A DNA stretch of 64,000 bases, taken from Chitinophaga pendula. Its GTDB lineage: Bacteria; Bacteroidota; Bacteroidia; Chitinophagales; Chitinophagaceae. The stretch spans positions 3,968,001 through 4,032,000 of the forward strand of contig NZ_CP077769.1 in assembly GCF_020386615.1 (NCBI RefSeq), written 5' to 3'. Each line of letters opens with the position of its first letter. Position 1 is the stretch's first letter. The translations under genes and the position numbers were made by a program. The notes beneath the pieces are model-generated. The model did no database searches. It was given only the letters and a program-made list of their open reading frames with translations, and was not told the DNA's origin. Below are positions 1-8,724 of the stretch, one piece after another.

Positions 1-1079
1 TCACCCAACTGAGAGACATAAGGAAAATCCTCATATGACACCCGCACGTGATACAAACGCTTGTCCAACTGGTGCAAATGCAGATCGCCTACAAGATTAC
101 CATACTGGTATTGCTGATGCCGTAATACCTGGTACATCGTCTTACCGGTATAACGAATGATATCCGCCAGCGTAGCAAGCGGATCAAAAACAAAAGGCAT
201 ACATACCAGGTTCATAAACACACCTGCCGTAGCCTTATAACGCTTCTTGGGCCGGTTCAATACCGGCATGGCAATAGGCACAATATCCTGCTGCTGCGTA
301 CGCCCCAGGTACACCAGCAATAAGCTGATCAATATCTGGAATACCGACGCCTTATAAGTGGCCGCCACCTGCTCCAGCTGTCGCTTTACATCCCCATCAA
401 TATGCAGGGAATAACTACCACAATGAGAAGTAGTCCGCTTCTCCACAACACGCCGTGGGAACAGATCAGCCGGTAAAGTCGCATATTGGGATAACCAGAA
501 ATTTTTATCCTCCTGGTACTTGTTACTGTTTAGATACTGCTCATCATCAATACAATACTCACTATAAGCATAGCGCTCATACGTATATATTTCGCCGGAC
601 AATTTCGCCTGGTAAGCCGCCGCCGCCTGGTTCAACAACAACATAAAAGACCAACCGTCGCCAATAAGATGATGCACCACCGCATAGTAGTAATACCGAT
701 CAGCTGCCACCTTCAGCAATTTCATCCGGAACAGGTAATTCCCCTCAATCACAAATGGACGCAGAAAATCATCCTCCATCCATCGCATAGCCGTCTGCAC
801 CGGATCCTCAGCACCACTCAGGTCGATCAGCGCCAGCTCAAATCCCGTCACTACATCCCCTATCGTACAGGTCAGCTCATTGTCAACCACTGAAAACAGG
901 GACCCATACACTTCCTGTGAGTCTACAACTACCTTAAATGCTTCGCTTAATAACCGGTGATCCGGATGGCCTGTCAGGGTGACATAACCACCAATATTGT
1001 ATTTCGACGGATAGGCAGATATTACATGATCTAACCATATCAATCGCTGGGTTAAAGTGGGCTTACAACTCCTGGGCAT
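1..1079 (-). CDS. NRPS, N-terminal starter condensation domain (partial, runs off left edge)
   Basis: The reading frame is open from an ATG at 1079 to the window edge, about 359 codons. An in-frame TAA lies a few codons upstream, so the 5' end is real and the 3' end is missing. The translation is a condensation domain starting at the N-terminus with no docking domain before it. The catalytic HHxxxDG motif is present as HHLIGDG near residue 137, and the VSYEDFPYVS segment near the edge is typical of a C-domain C-terminal half. It resembles the first domain of the NRPS gene starting at 58612 (both have an NxGGY segment and HHL.xDG), the kind that joins an acyl starter to the first amino acid. 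Inference: it begins a second NRPS or another transcription unit of the same cluster. It is separated from the main operon by about 12 kb of unrelated genes. Confidence 0.85.
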   Translation of the reverse strand, partial: MPRSCKPTLTQRLIWLDHVISAYPSKYNIGGYVTLTGHPDHRLLSEAFKVVVDSQEVYGSLFSVVDNELTCTIGDVVTGFELALIDLSGAEDPVQTAMRWMEDDFLRPFVIEGNYLFRMKLLKVAADRYYYYAVVHHLIGDGWSFMLLLNQAAAAYQAKLSGEIYTYERYAYSEYCIDDEQYLNSNKYQEDKNFWLSQYATLPADLFPRRVVEKRTTSHCGSYSLHIDGDVKRQLEQVAATYKASVFQILISLLLVYLGRTQQQDIVPIAMPVLNRPKKRYKATAGVFMNLVCMPFVFDPLATLADIIRYTGKTMYQVLRHQQYQYGNLVGDLHLHQLDKRLYHVRVSYEDFPYVSQLG

Positions 1080-1248
1080 CAAACAACTAATTTAAATTCA
1101 CAACATGGATCTCATACACCATCTTTCAAATAAAATGATAGCATATGCTACAGAATGCCGGCAACGTCTGTGAGTTTAAATAGTACTGGCTTATCTAGGC
1201 TATTAACTCTAACGGACATAGGTAGTCACTACTCATACGACAACTGAC

Positions 1249-1256
1249 CAAATGTA
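1249..1256 (-). promoter_or_regulatory. Candidate Bacteroidota -7 element
   Basis: The minus strand reads TACATTTG, which fits the TAnnTTTG consensus of Bacteroidota promoters. It lies about 170 bp upstream of the NRPS start at 1079. No clear TTG -33 element is visible, so this is a weak candidate. The rest of 1080-1350 is AT-rich and shows no gene. Confidence 0.25.
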
Positions 1257-1350
1257 AAAAATATTCTTATACCTCCTCTGAAAAATTTCTTAAAAAAATG
1301 TGAACGATATAATTGGCATTAACGTATCACCACATTATTTCATTTACTAA

Positions 1351-1881
1351 CTATTTATATCTGTGCTTATCATTTCTTACTTGCAACTCTTCCGTCATCA
1401 GTTTATAACAAGGCTGCAAGTCCCCCCTAAAATCACTTTTTATATCATCCACATGCTTCTGTCCGATCTTCCATACACCTAAAGTCCCTACATTCTGTTG
1501 TGCAGCATAGTGCATTTCATTGGAACGATTGTGTTCTATTTGACGTTAGCTTTGTTCTCAGCATTAAGTGCTGGTCCGTGCATCGCAGCCAGCCCTGCCA
1601 GCTGCAATTTGAGCTTTCCGGTTGATCATAACGATGCTGTAGAGAAGGATGCTTAGCTTCTCGTTACTGATTGTTCAGATTGCCTGGATAATCCATATGC
1701 TGGCTATTTATCCAATTGTTACTTACAGTTGTAATCCATTCATTAAAGCCTGCATGTATACGCTTCGCTTAATTAACTAGCGCAATAGGTGTCATTCCTG
1801 CATTTATTGTCGGAATCTCTCTTGTCAAGCTATATATACGCAGCAGTCCTGCTTCAAACCGCAATATATCGGGATCTGCCG
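1351..1881 (-). pseudogene. Decayed C-terminal extension of the DUF4157 protein
   Basis: Directly after the stop of the DUF4157 gene, coding-like translation continues in other frames. One frame gives AADPDILRFEAGLLRIYSL and ends in a TAA at LVN*. The same frame continues as AKRIHAGFNEWITTV to a second stop. A further frame gives NEKLSILLYSIVMINRK, another GKLKLQLAGLAAMHGPALN, and the last HYAAQQNVGTLGVWKIGQ through HVDDIKSDF to a TAG at 1351. Together they read like one protein of about 175 residues broken by several frameshifts and nonsense changes. DUF4157 (eCIS core) proteins usually carry a variable effector-like C-terminal part, and this appears to be its remnant. I do not recognise the domain. 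Confidence 0.6.
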
Positions 1882-2610
1882 CTACCCGCCGGTCACCAGT
1901 TTCGCCCCCATAGCATCCGCCTCGCTTTCCAGACCCCTGTCATCATTAATGTTGACTTTTCCCTTTAACTGCCGGGTCGCCTGTACTCGCCCCTGCTTCT
2001 GCTGCACCACATGCCAGGCCTCATGCGGCAAATGCCGTTCTTGCCCACTTGCCACATGTATATCCGTCCCCTGGGCATACGCCAACGCCTGCATCTGCCC
2101 CGGCTTGTCAGAATTATAATGCACCTTCACATCATCCATCGAAAATCCCGACAAATGCGCTATCCCCGTCTTCAGCTGATCCGGTAATCCCGTATCATTC
2201 GCTTTTCGCTGCACCGGCTGTTCTTCTTCCAGCAACGCAGATGCCCCTCCTGCTACACGTTGCACCGGTTCCTCTTCTTCAGCCATTCGCTGCACCGGCT
2301 GTTCTTCTTCCAACAACGCAGATGCCCCTCCTGCTACACGTTGCACCGGTTCCTCTTCTTCAGCCATTCGCTGCACCGGCTGTTCTTCTTCCAACAACGC
2401 AGATGCCCCTCCTGCTACACGTTGCACCGGTTCCTCTTCTTCAGCCATTCGCTGCACCGGCTGTTCTTCTTCCAACAACGCAGATGCCCCTCCTGCTACA
2501 CGTTGCACCGGCGCATAAGCTGGCCGCGATACACCCGTAGTACCGGGATGATCCGATATAGCCCTGTAATGATGGAAGGTCGGTTGGAAATGTTTACCTA
2601 GGAATGACAT
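1882..2610 (-). CDS. DUF4157 (eCIS core-like) protein with Glu-rich repeats
   Basis: 242 residues from an ATG at 2610. Residues about 35-135 consist of four near-perfect 27-residue repeats built on VQRVAGGASALLEEEQPVQR followed by an acidic MAEEEEP. The C-terminal part, about 145-242, is a DUF4157 domain: SGFSMDDVKVHYNSDKP, a QGTDIHVASGQE segment, the zinc-type HEAWH motif (His196, Glu197, His200) followed by VVQQKQGRV, and an ESEADAMG segment near the end. Family knowledge: this domain is found on proteins associated with extracellular contractile injection systems and polymorphic toxins. No injection-system genes are in the window. The protein stops just after the DUF4157 core, and coding-like sequence follows out of frame, so it is probably a truncated version of a longer protein. 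Confidence 0.75.
   Translation of the reverse strand: MSFLGKHFQPTFHHYRAISDHPGTTGVSRPAYAPVQRVAGGASALLEEEQPVQRMAEEEEPVQRVAGGASALLEEEQPVQRMAEEEEPVQRVAGGASALLEEEQPVQRMAEEEEPVQRVAGGASALLEEEQPVQRKANDTGLPDQLKTGIAHLSGFSMDDVKVHYNSDKPGQMQALAYAQGTDIHVASGQERHLPHEAWHVVQQKQGRVQATRQLKGKVNINDDRGLESEADAMGAKLVTGG
2207..2511. repeat. 81-bp tandem repeat, about 3.8 copies, inside the DUF4157 gene
   Basis: Copies start at 2207, 2288, 2369 and 2450 with an exact 81-bp period, and the fourth ends near 2511. Copies differ at single bases. The period is a multiple of three, so copy-number change keeps the frame and alters only the length of the acidic linker. Confidence 0.95.
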
Positions 2611-2757
2611 GGTATGGGGTCTGGTTAAGTAATAGTATGGGATACGAGCCTTTCACAACAATCTGCACTTCTTCAAGCCGCGCTTTCTATTGAAATATAC
2701 AAATAATTATTGACATTTTGCCCGGGGTCTTACGATCCCTGGCCCCCGCGACACCTG

Positions 2758-3036
2758 TCATACAGACTGCCCGAAGGTCAGTAAATTGTTGTCAGGGTCC
2801 AGCAAGGCAAACTCCTGCTGTCCCCAGGGCTTTCGAGCCAACGCGCCCGCAGGATGAATAGCAACCCCCTTCTCCAGCAACGATTGATAAAGCGTGTCAA
2901 TATCATCTGTGCCCAGCATCAGGTACCCCTCATAATCAGTCGTCCCCATATCCCGGAAACCTAAGCTGTTCACATAGTAGTCCCTGGTTATTTCCTTATT
3001 CCGCATGGGAAGTTTGGGATGAATAGTAGTCAGCAT
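2758..3036 (-). CDS. VOC (glyoxalase/bleomycin-resistance-like) protein, apparently internally shortened
   Basis: About 92 residues from ATG 3036 (MLTTIHPKLPMRNKEITRDY). A longer in-frame ATG at 3090 lies inside the terminator hairpin of the upstream gene and is an unlikely start. The N-terminal YYVNSLGF segment and the C-terminal KPWGQQEFALLDPDNNLLTF are typical of bleomycin-resistance-type VOC proteins, which bind or sequester small ligands as dimers. Family members I know are near 115-120 residues and have a segment of about 25 residues (HFFEF... up to the RTDDIDTLY strand) between YEGYLM and DDIDTLYQ. Here YEGYLMLGTDDIDTLY joins these directly, which suggests an in-frame deletion of a beta strand and possibly loss of function. 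Confidence 0.7.
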   Translation of the reverse strand: MLTTIHPKLPMRNKEITRDYYVNSLGFRDMGTTDYEGYLMLGTDDIDTLYQSLLEKGVAIHPAGALARKPWGQQEFALLDPDNNLLTFGQSV

Positions 3037-3070
3037 AACAGATTTAACCTTTAAGTTAATAAGATATTCC

Positions 3071-3101
3071 AAAAAAAAAGGCAGGAGCATCCCCCCTGCC
3101 T
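3071..3101 (-). terminator. Intrinsic terminator of the aldo/keto reductase gene
   Basis: On the minus strand a stem AGGCAGG/CCTGCCT with a 9-nt loop is followed by a run of eight or nine T. It lies 26 bp after the reductase stop codon. Confidence 0.85.
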
Positions 3102-3126
3102 GTTCCTATTCCTATTTTACAGCTAC

Positions 3127-3981
3127 TTAGAACGCACCCGACAACAACGCAAACTCCTCCTCCGTCAGCTGAATACGCACCGACTCCATATTCTCCTGCA
3201 AATGCGACAGCGATTTCGTACCCGGTATTAACAGGATATTATCAGCACGCTTCAATAACCAGGCTAACGCAATCTGCGCAGTGGTAGCCTGGTACTTGTC
3301 AGCGATCGCCTGTATCCCCTCCTGCATCTTCTGCGGCCCCGATGCCAGCGGATACCAGGGTATAAAAGCAATATCATTTTCTATGGTATAATCCAGCACA
3401 CCCTCCCACGACCGCTCAGACAAATTATACTTGTTCTGCACAGACACAATCGGCAATACCTTACGGGCACGCTCGATCGTCTTGATATCCACCTCCGATA
3501 ACCCTACATACTTGATCTTCCCACTTTTTACCGCATCCACCACCGGCGCCAACGTCTCCTCCACCGGGAACCTGGGATCCACCCGGTGCAGTTGCCATAA
3601 CGTCAGTTGATCCGTTTTCAACCGCTTCAGACTATCCTCAATAGTAGCAGCAATATACACCGGATCCCCGTTCGCCTCCCATTTGCCAGGCCCACTACGC
3701 TGAAAACCTCCCTTCGTTGCGATTACGATCTCATCATAAGCACCGTGCAAAGCCTCCTCAAACAATACCTCGTTCGTATATGGCCCATACGCATCCGCCG
3801 TATCAAAGAAATTAACCCCGCTTTTTACAGCCGATTGCAACAACGCAATAGCCTGCTCCCGATCTGGCGCATCACCCCATACCCCCGGACCCGTTAATTG
3901 CATGCCGCCGTATCCTAACCTGTTAATAGACAACTCACCACCTAACTGATACGTGAGTGAAATGTTATTGTTATTACTCAT
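3127..3981 (-). CDS. Aldo/keto reductase
   Basis: 284 residues, a normal length for a single-domain NAD(P)H-dependent aldo/keto reductase (TIM barrel, cytosolic). The catalytic tetrad is visible: Asp60 and Tyr65 in FFDTADAYG, Lys90 in VIATKGG, and His132 in LWQLHRVDP. The C-terminal LIPGTKSLSHLQEN segment binds the cofactor phosphate in this family. The ATG at 3981 is followed by an Asn-rich start (MSNNNNIS). It stands alone, with its own terminator downstream and about 370 bp of non-coding DNA upstream. The substrate cannot be told from sequence. Confidence 0.92.
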   Translation of the reverse strand: MSNNNNISLTYQLGGELSINRLGYGGMQLTGPGVWGDAPDREQAIALLQSAVKSGVNFFDTADAYGPYTNEVLFEEALHGAYDEIVIATKGGFQRSGPGKWEANGDPVYIAATIEDSLKRLKTDQLTLWQLHRVDPRFPVEETLAPVVDAVKSGKIKYVGLSEVDIKTIERARKVLPIVSVQNKYNLSERSWEGVLDYTIENDIAFIPWYPLASGPQKMQEGIQAIADKYQATTAQIALAWLLKRADNILLIPGTKSLSHLQENMESVRIQLTEEEFALLSGAF

Positions 3982-4132
3982 GATGTTTTTTTTTATAATA
4001 TATTCGATAATTTACTTGTTCCTTGAACTTATCTTGGACAACTATTTCCTGATCAAAATGTGTTCCGTTCCTATAGCTCTCCTGTACCATTCCTATAGCA
4101 TTCGTATAGTCATTGTATAAGCGAGGCATATA

Positions 4133-4179
4133 GTTGCATATACAATACTTATACAAAGCTTATACAACCTATATGCAAC
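4133..4179. repeat. Inverted repeat upstream of the aldo/keto reductase
   Basis: GTTGCATATA (4133-4142) and TATATGCAAC (4170-4179) form a perfect 10-bp inverted repeat. Between them the 8-mer CTTATACA occurs twice. It sits about 150 bp upstream of the reductase start in an AT-rich region without genes (3982-4293). It could be an operator or a small hairpin; nothing more can be said. Confidence 0.4.
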
Positions 4180-4293
4180 AAAATTGCAACAAATTGATTA
4201 TCAAAAAGATAATCACATAATAATTTTATAAAATACAATACATGAAAAGGGAAAAAATGCCCCGTCTCAGTGCTGGTAATGTCGCAGGAACCC

Positions 4294-4330
4294 AAAAAAA
4301 CAAGCTCCTGCCCATCACGAGCAGGAGCTT
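4294..4330 (-). terminator. Intrinsic terminator of the TonB-dependent receptor gene
   Basis: A perfect 10-bp stem (AAGCTCCTGC/GCAGGAGCTT, 4302-4311 with 4321-4330) is followed on the minus strand by seven T. It lies 24 bp after the receptor stop codon. Confidence 0.9.
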
Positions 4331-4354
4331 CGGAATAACGATCAAAAACAGCTA

Positions 4355-6916
4355 TCAGTTACCTGGGTTAAAATTATAACGAAGCGTTATACCATAGGTC
4401 CTGGGATCACCCAACACCGCCGCATATTGCCCTGCATTCCCGGCAGCAACCAACAACTGCTCAAAATAGTTTTTGTTAAACAGGTTACGCCCCCATACAA
4501 ATAATGACACTCCTTTCGCCGCCCGGAAACCGACCCTTCCATTCACCAACACATAACCGTCCACATTCAGATAAGGAGAAGGTGACGGACTGGAAGAAAA
4601 CTCAGAGCGGTAAAAACCATCCAGCGCCAGGAAGAAACGACCGCCTTGTCCGAGTAACCGGCCTCCCGTAGATACCTCGCCTCCCAGCGAGGCCGTCCAC
4701 TTGGATATACCAGGCAGTCTGCTACCGGATATATCCTTGAAGGCACTGGCTCCACCCGTTTCCTCCAAAGGCACCGGCGCATTCTTAAAGGATTTATATT
4801 TACCGTCCGTATAAGATACCGCACCAAACAACGACAGCTGGTTCCCAAACCGGATATTACCGTCCAACTCAGCACCACGCACCCGCACCTTCTCCGCATT
4901 GGCCAGGTACCCACGGTTCACACCTAGTTCAGCAGTCTGTACCTGCGTCTGGAAATCCTTGATATCAGTGTTATACACAGCCAGGTTCAAAGTAGAAGAA
5001 GCAGAAGGTGATGTTTTAATACCTACCTCAAAATGCTGCACATATTCCGGCTTGATCACCGCCAACTCCAGCATTGGCTTCCCGTTGGCAGTAGGAAGAC
5101 CTCCCAGGTTGAGCCCCACCGGCTTATAGTTCGTTGAATAAGTAGCATAAGTATTGATAGCGCCACTGGGCCTGAAAGAAACCGTCAGCTGCCCGGAAAG
5201 GTTCGTATTATCCGTATTGGTATTGAACGCCTGATCCGTATATACGATGCTCTTTAACGCCAGTAACGCCGGGTCCGTAGTCTGCAATCCCCCGTATGTC
5301 TTACGGTCAAAATCAATCTTCTTGTAATCGTAATTGTATCGTAAACCAGGCAATACATGCAACTTATCCGTGATAGCCCAGTCCAGCTGCCCGAATACCG
5401 CCCCGCTGAACGTCTTCAATCTCGATGAAGTCCGGATACCAAACCCATCCAACAACCCGGGCGTCTTCCACAACTCACTGGTCGTACTCTGCGAAAAACG
5501 CCATTGCGCTGATCCCGATTCCTCAATATGCACGGGCGCCGTCTTAAGATCCTGCCCGATCACAAATACACCGATCACCCCACTCAACCGAGAAGAGAAA
5601 TTACCGGCATACCGCACCTCCTGCGACCATTGCTGATGCTTGGACGTCGCCTGCGATAAAGTCAATACCGGCAACCCCGTAAAGTCACGGTCATTAGATG
5701 GATCCCAGTTCCAATAACGCCAGGCTGATGTAGCCGTCAAAGTACCTCCGCCTATCTTCGCATCCACATTCAACGATACCCCTCCCTGATCATTATCAGA
5801 ACGCCAGGTCGTATTATGATCGATCAAACGGTCAAATGGATTACGACTGGGTAACTCATACTTAAGGTCCGCAATGATATTGTCAAATTGCCGGTAGGCC
5901 GGACGTTGCGTCTTTACCACCCCGGCTATCACCTGCGCATACCCCTCCGGACGCTGCCTGGAAGCATCCCCTATCAACGTCAAACTAACCTTGTCCGATG
6001 CCGTATACAACAACTGCACACGGCCGCCAATGTTATTCAGATCATTCACATGCCGCTGCGAAACAACATTATACAAAGTACCGTCACGCTGCGTCCCGGA
6101 AAACGCTACCTTACCGGCCAGCTTATTAGCAAGCTTACCGGTAACAGATGCCTTCGCCTGCAAATACCCGTAATTACCATAACTCACCTCCGCACTGGCG
6201 CCTGGCGTAAATGAAGGCTTCCGCGTAGTAATGTTCAACGCCCCAGCCGTCGTATTCTTGCCAAACAATGTCCCCTGCGGCCCCCGCAATACCTCCACCT
6301 GCTCCACATCCACAAAGTCAAATGTCGTAGCCGCCGGACGGGCATAATAAACCCCGTCCAGGTAAAACCCCACACCAGGATCAATACCGTCATTAGTAAG
6401 ACCAAAAGTAGATCCCAACCCACGGATATTCAACGTCGTATTCCGCGGATTCGACGAATACAACTGCACCGAAGGTATCAACTCCTTCACCCGGTTCACG
6501 TTAAAAGCACCGGCATCCTCAATAACACTACCCCGCACAACCGAAATGGCAATAGGCACATGCTGTATCTTCTCATTACGGCGACGCGCCGTAACAGATA
6601 CCTCGTTCAACTGACGGTTATCGATCACCAACGTAACCTCCAACACATGCTGGTTCTGCTCCGTCACCTCCACCTCCTGAGTCGTAAAACCAATAGAAGT
6701 AACCGCCAGCGAAATCGGGAACGGCGCATAAGTACGTAAACTAAACTGGCCCCTGTCATCAGCAACAGCATGATTCGTGGAACCCTTAAGGCTAATAGTA
6801 GCACCCGGTAACGGTGCCCCCTTCTCCCCTCTCACAACACCCGTGATCACTTTCTGTGCATAGGCGATGTTTACTAATAGCATCGTAAAGAACAATAGAG
6901 GTATAACTTTTCTCAT
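4355..6916 (-). CDS. TonB-dependent outer-membrane receptor
   Basis: 853 residues. It has a signal peptide (MRKVIPLLFFTMLLVNIAYA, cleaved before Gln), a carboxypeptidase-regulatory-like beta domain at about 22-105 (VITGVVRGEKGAPLPGATIS), a plug domain at about 110-235 (VEVLRGPQGTLFGKNTTAG is the typical plug end) and a 22-strand barrel ending in an aromatic residue (TYGITLRYNF, then NPGN). This places it in the outer membrane for uptake of a siderophore or similar ligand powered by TonB/ExbBD. The pattern is closest to FyuA/CirA-type siderophore receptors rather than SusC, and no SusD partner is adjacent. It is transcribed alone, with terminators on both sides. Its ligand is unknown. Confidence 0.92.
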   Translation of the reverse strand: MRKVIPLLFFTMLLVNIAYAQKVITGVVRGEKGAPLPGATISLKGSTNHAVADDRGQFSLRTYAPFPISLAVTSIGFTTQEVEVTEQNQHVLEVTLVIDNRQLNEVSVTARRRNEKIQHVPIAISVVRGSVIEDAGAFNVNRVKELIPSVQLYSSNPRNTTLNIRGLGSTFGLTNDGIDPGVGFYLDGVYYARPAATTFDFVDVEQVEVLRGPQGTLFGKNTTAGALNITTRKPSFTPGASAEVSYGNYGYLQAKASVTGKLANKLAGKVAFSGTQRDGTLYNVVSQRHVNDLNNIGGRVQLLYTASDKVSLTLIGDASRQRPEGYAQVIAGVVKTQRPAYRQFDNIIADLKYELPSRNPFDRLIDHNTTWRSDNDQGGVSLNVDAKIGGGTLTATSAWRYWNWDPSNDRDFTGLPVLTLSQATSKHQQWSQEVRYAGNFSSRLSGVIGVFVIGQDLKTAPVHIEESGSAQWRFSQSTTSELWKTPGLLDGFGIRTSSRLKTFSGAVFGQLDWAITDKLHVLPGLRYNYDYKKIDFDRKTYGGLQTTDPALLALKSIVYTDQAFNTNTDNTNLSGQLTVSFRPSGAINTYATYSTNYKPVGLNLGGLPTANGKPMLELAVIKPEYVQHFEVGIKTSPSASSTLNLAVYNTDIKDFQTQVQTAELGVNRGYLANAEKVRVRGAELDGNIRFGNQLSLFGAVSYTDGKYKSFKNAPVPLEETGGASAFKDISGSRLPGISKWTASLGGEVSTGGRLLGQGGRFFLALDGFYRSEFSSSPSPSPYLNVDGYVLVNGRVGFRAAKGVSLFVWGRNLFNKNYFEQLLVAAGNAGQYAAVLGDPRTYGITLRYNFNPGN

Positions 6917-6972
6917 GATAGTTTTGTATAGGTTGCTTTTTATTAGTTCATATAGTCTATCAAACTTATAGA

Positions 6973-6980
6973 CAAATATA
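6973..6980 (-). promoter_or_regulatory. Candidate -7 element for the TonB receptor
   Basis: The minus strand reads TATATTTG, a good match to TAnnTTTG, 57 bp upstream of the receptor ATG. A second match, TAAGTTTG, lies at 6961-6968. No strong -33 TTG is seen. Confidence 0.4.
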
Positions 6981-7075
6981 GTTCGCTGGTTTTACTTTTT
7001 TAACTTTTTTTTAATCTGTACCTTATTATTTATCTGTCAAAAAGCAAACCTATCGCCGGAAACATAAGCCCATAA

Positions 7076-7132
7076 AGAAAAAAAGGATCAGATTACCGCC
7101 TTCCCTTGAGTACAAAAGCAGTAACCTGATCC
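7076..7132 (-). terminator. Intrinsic terminator of the SDR gene
   Basis: Complementary arms GGATCAG (7085-7091) and CTGATCC (7126-7132), extended by TTAC/GTAA with one bulged base, are followed on the minus strand by seven T. Confidence 0.75.
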
Positions 7133-7159
7133 CGTGAAGTATATCATGCATACAAAAGG

Positions 7160-8179
7160 TTATGGTTGGCCACCACCACCTGCAGCACCATAAATATGAC
7201 CGGTCGTATAACTGGCATCACTAGCTGCCAGCTGTACATATATAGAAGCCAGCTCCACCGGCTGCCCAGGCCGGCCCAATGGCGTATTCCCGCCGAATCC
7301 TTTCAATTTCTGCTGGGTAGCACCCCCACTCACCTGCAAAGGTGTCCAGATCGGACCCGGCGCCACCCCATTTACACGTATACCCTTAGGAGCCAGCTGC
7401 TTGGCAAGCGACTTCACATAGTTCATCGTCGCAGCTTTGGTCTGCGCATAATCATACAGATCAGGAGAAGGATCATATGCCTGCTCAGATGCCGTACCTA
7501 TTATAACAGCACCTGGCCGCAAATGCGGCAACGCCGCTTTTATAATCCAAAAAGGCGCATAGATATTTGTCTTCATCGTCGCATCAAACTCCTCGGTAGT
7601 GATATCCAACAGGGAAGCCTTCGTCTGCTGCCGTGCCGCATTGCTGACAAGAATATCCAACCCTCCCAGCTCTTCCACCGCCTGCGCCACCAATTGCTGA
7701 CAGAACTGCTCATTCCGCAAATCTCCGGGTATTGCCACCGCCTTCCGGCCTTCTGCTTTGATAAGCGCAATCACCTCACGCGCATCCGGCTCCTCCGTAG
7801 GATAATAGTTGATGGCCACATCTGCTCCCTCGCGCGCATATGCAATCGCAGCCGCCCTCCCCATACCGGAGTCTCCTCCCGTGATCAACGCCTTCCTGCC
7901 TTTCAAACGCCCACTGCCCTTATACGACTTTTCCCCGTGATCCGGTTGAGGATGCATCTTACCCGCCAACCCCGGCCAAGGCTGCGACTGCTCCTCAAAA
8001 GGTGGCGCAGGATATTTAGCAGCAGGATCTTCCGGCCCCGCATAATCCCCTGCCGCAGCAGGACGGCCATTCTGCCCGACCGCAATCGGCCCGATCGCCA
8101 CCATGGCCATACTGGCGCAGATCCCCGTGATCGCAGATCGCCGGTCCATGACACTTTTAGCATTACTGAGTGTGTTCAT
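7160..8179 (-). CDS. SDR family oxidoreductase with N-terminal export-like segment
   Basis: 339 residues. The catalytic core from about residue 93 is a classical short-chain dehydrogenase: cofactor motif TGGDSGMGRA, an NNAG-like SNAARQ, catalytic Ser in GTASEQAY and YAQTK (Tyr-x-x-x-Lys), with C-terminal GHIYGAAGG. It resembles the YghA / general-stress-protein-39 group, which has a proline-rich N-terminal extension with PPFEEQSQPWPG just as here. The first 35 residues (DRRSAITG then a hydrophobic stretch) look like a twin-arginine-type signal without the full consensus, so export by Tat is possible but not certain. The substrate is unknown. Confidence 0.88.
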   Translation of the reverse strand: MNTLSNAKSVMDRRSAITGICASMAMVAIGPIAVGQNGRPAAAGDYAGPEDPAAKYPAPPFEEQSQPWPGLAGKMHPQPDHGEKSYKGSGRLKGRKALITGGDSGMGRAAAIAYAREGADVAINYYPTEEPDAREVIALIKAEGRKAVAIPGDLRNEQFCQQLVAQAVEELGGLDILVSNAARQQTKASLLDITTEEFDATMKTNIYAPFWIIKAALPHLRPGAVIIGTASEQAYDPSPDLYDYAQTKAATMNYVKSLAKQLAPKGIRVNGVAPGPIWTPLQVSGGATQQKLKGFGGNTPLGRPGQPVELASIYVQLAASDASYTTGHIYGAAGGGGQP

Positions 8180-8655
8180 ATCGCTCTTTTTAATTCAGGT
8201 AAATAGCTGCCGCAATAGCATACATTCTTCTGTAAATGCTATCAAAAGCCGTGCAGGCTAATAATAAGAGTATAAGCCTGTAAAAAAAGAGGCGCTGGCA
8301 ACAGCAAAACGAGGAATGTTGTAGACGATAATGCGCAGATTACATATATAGCTCAGGCTGCATTTCCCTCCTATAAAGCACAACAGCATCCTGTTACGCT
8401 CCTGATCCAACCGGGATTAGTGCCATATGAATTATAAAGAGAACCAGGATAATAACAGTGCCCCTAAGGAACAGCTACACCACTCGATTATAACAAATTA
8501 AACAATAACACTGCGCCTAACCACTCCATAGGATTATATGAAGAGTTCAATAAGGAGGACACACAGAAAAGATGGGGAACATATGACGACCAGGGCAAGC
8601 TCAAATAGAATGACTCTCCTGATAGCCGGCGATAATAACAACTTGTCTGCTTCAA
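8180..8655. other. Intergenic region
   Basis: No intact gene is visible. The only coding-like sequence is the broken short reading frame listed separately at 8426-8608. The region must also hold the promoter of the SDR gene, but no TAnnTTTG match stands out. Confidence 0.5.
8426..8608 (+). pseudogene. Possible decayed small ORF
   Basis: ATG at 8426 gives MNYKENQDNNSAPKEQLHHS and a stop. An overlapping frame continues NNNTAPNHSIGLYEEFNKED, then QKRWGTYDDQGKLK, to a TAG at 8606-8608. One frameshift would join them into a hydrophilic protein of about 60 residues. No family is recognised, and the call rests only on amino-acid composition. Confidence 0.2.
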
Positions 8656-8697
8656 CAAAAAGCCCCCGAAAGCAAAGATCAGCTTGCTATCGGGGGC
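8656..8697 (-). terminator. Intrinsic terminator of the SRPBCC gene
   Basis: Stem GCCCCCGA (8662-8669) with TCGGGGGC (8690-8697), extended by an inner AGC/GCT pairing, followed on the minus strand by five T. It lies 28 bp after the stop. Confidence 0.9.
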
Positions 8698-8724
8698 GTT
8701 CGTAGGTAGACTACCCTACCTGGA

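Noticed and set aside
2207..2511. Possible CRISPR-like array
   Set aside because: The 81-bp units are contiguous with no unique spacers, lie in frame inside a gene and have no cas genes nearby.
2049..2601. Plus-strand open frames over the 81-bp repeats
   Set aside because: They are antisense shadows of the DUF4157 gene, kept open only because the repeat has a period divisible by three. The translations are low-complexity.
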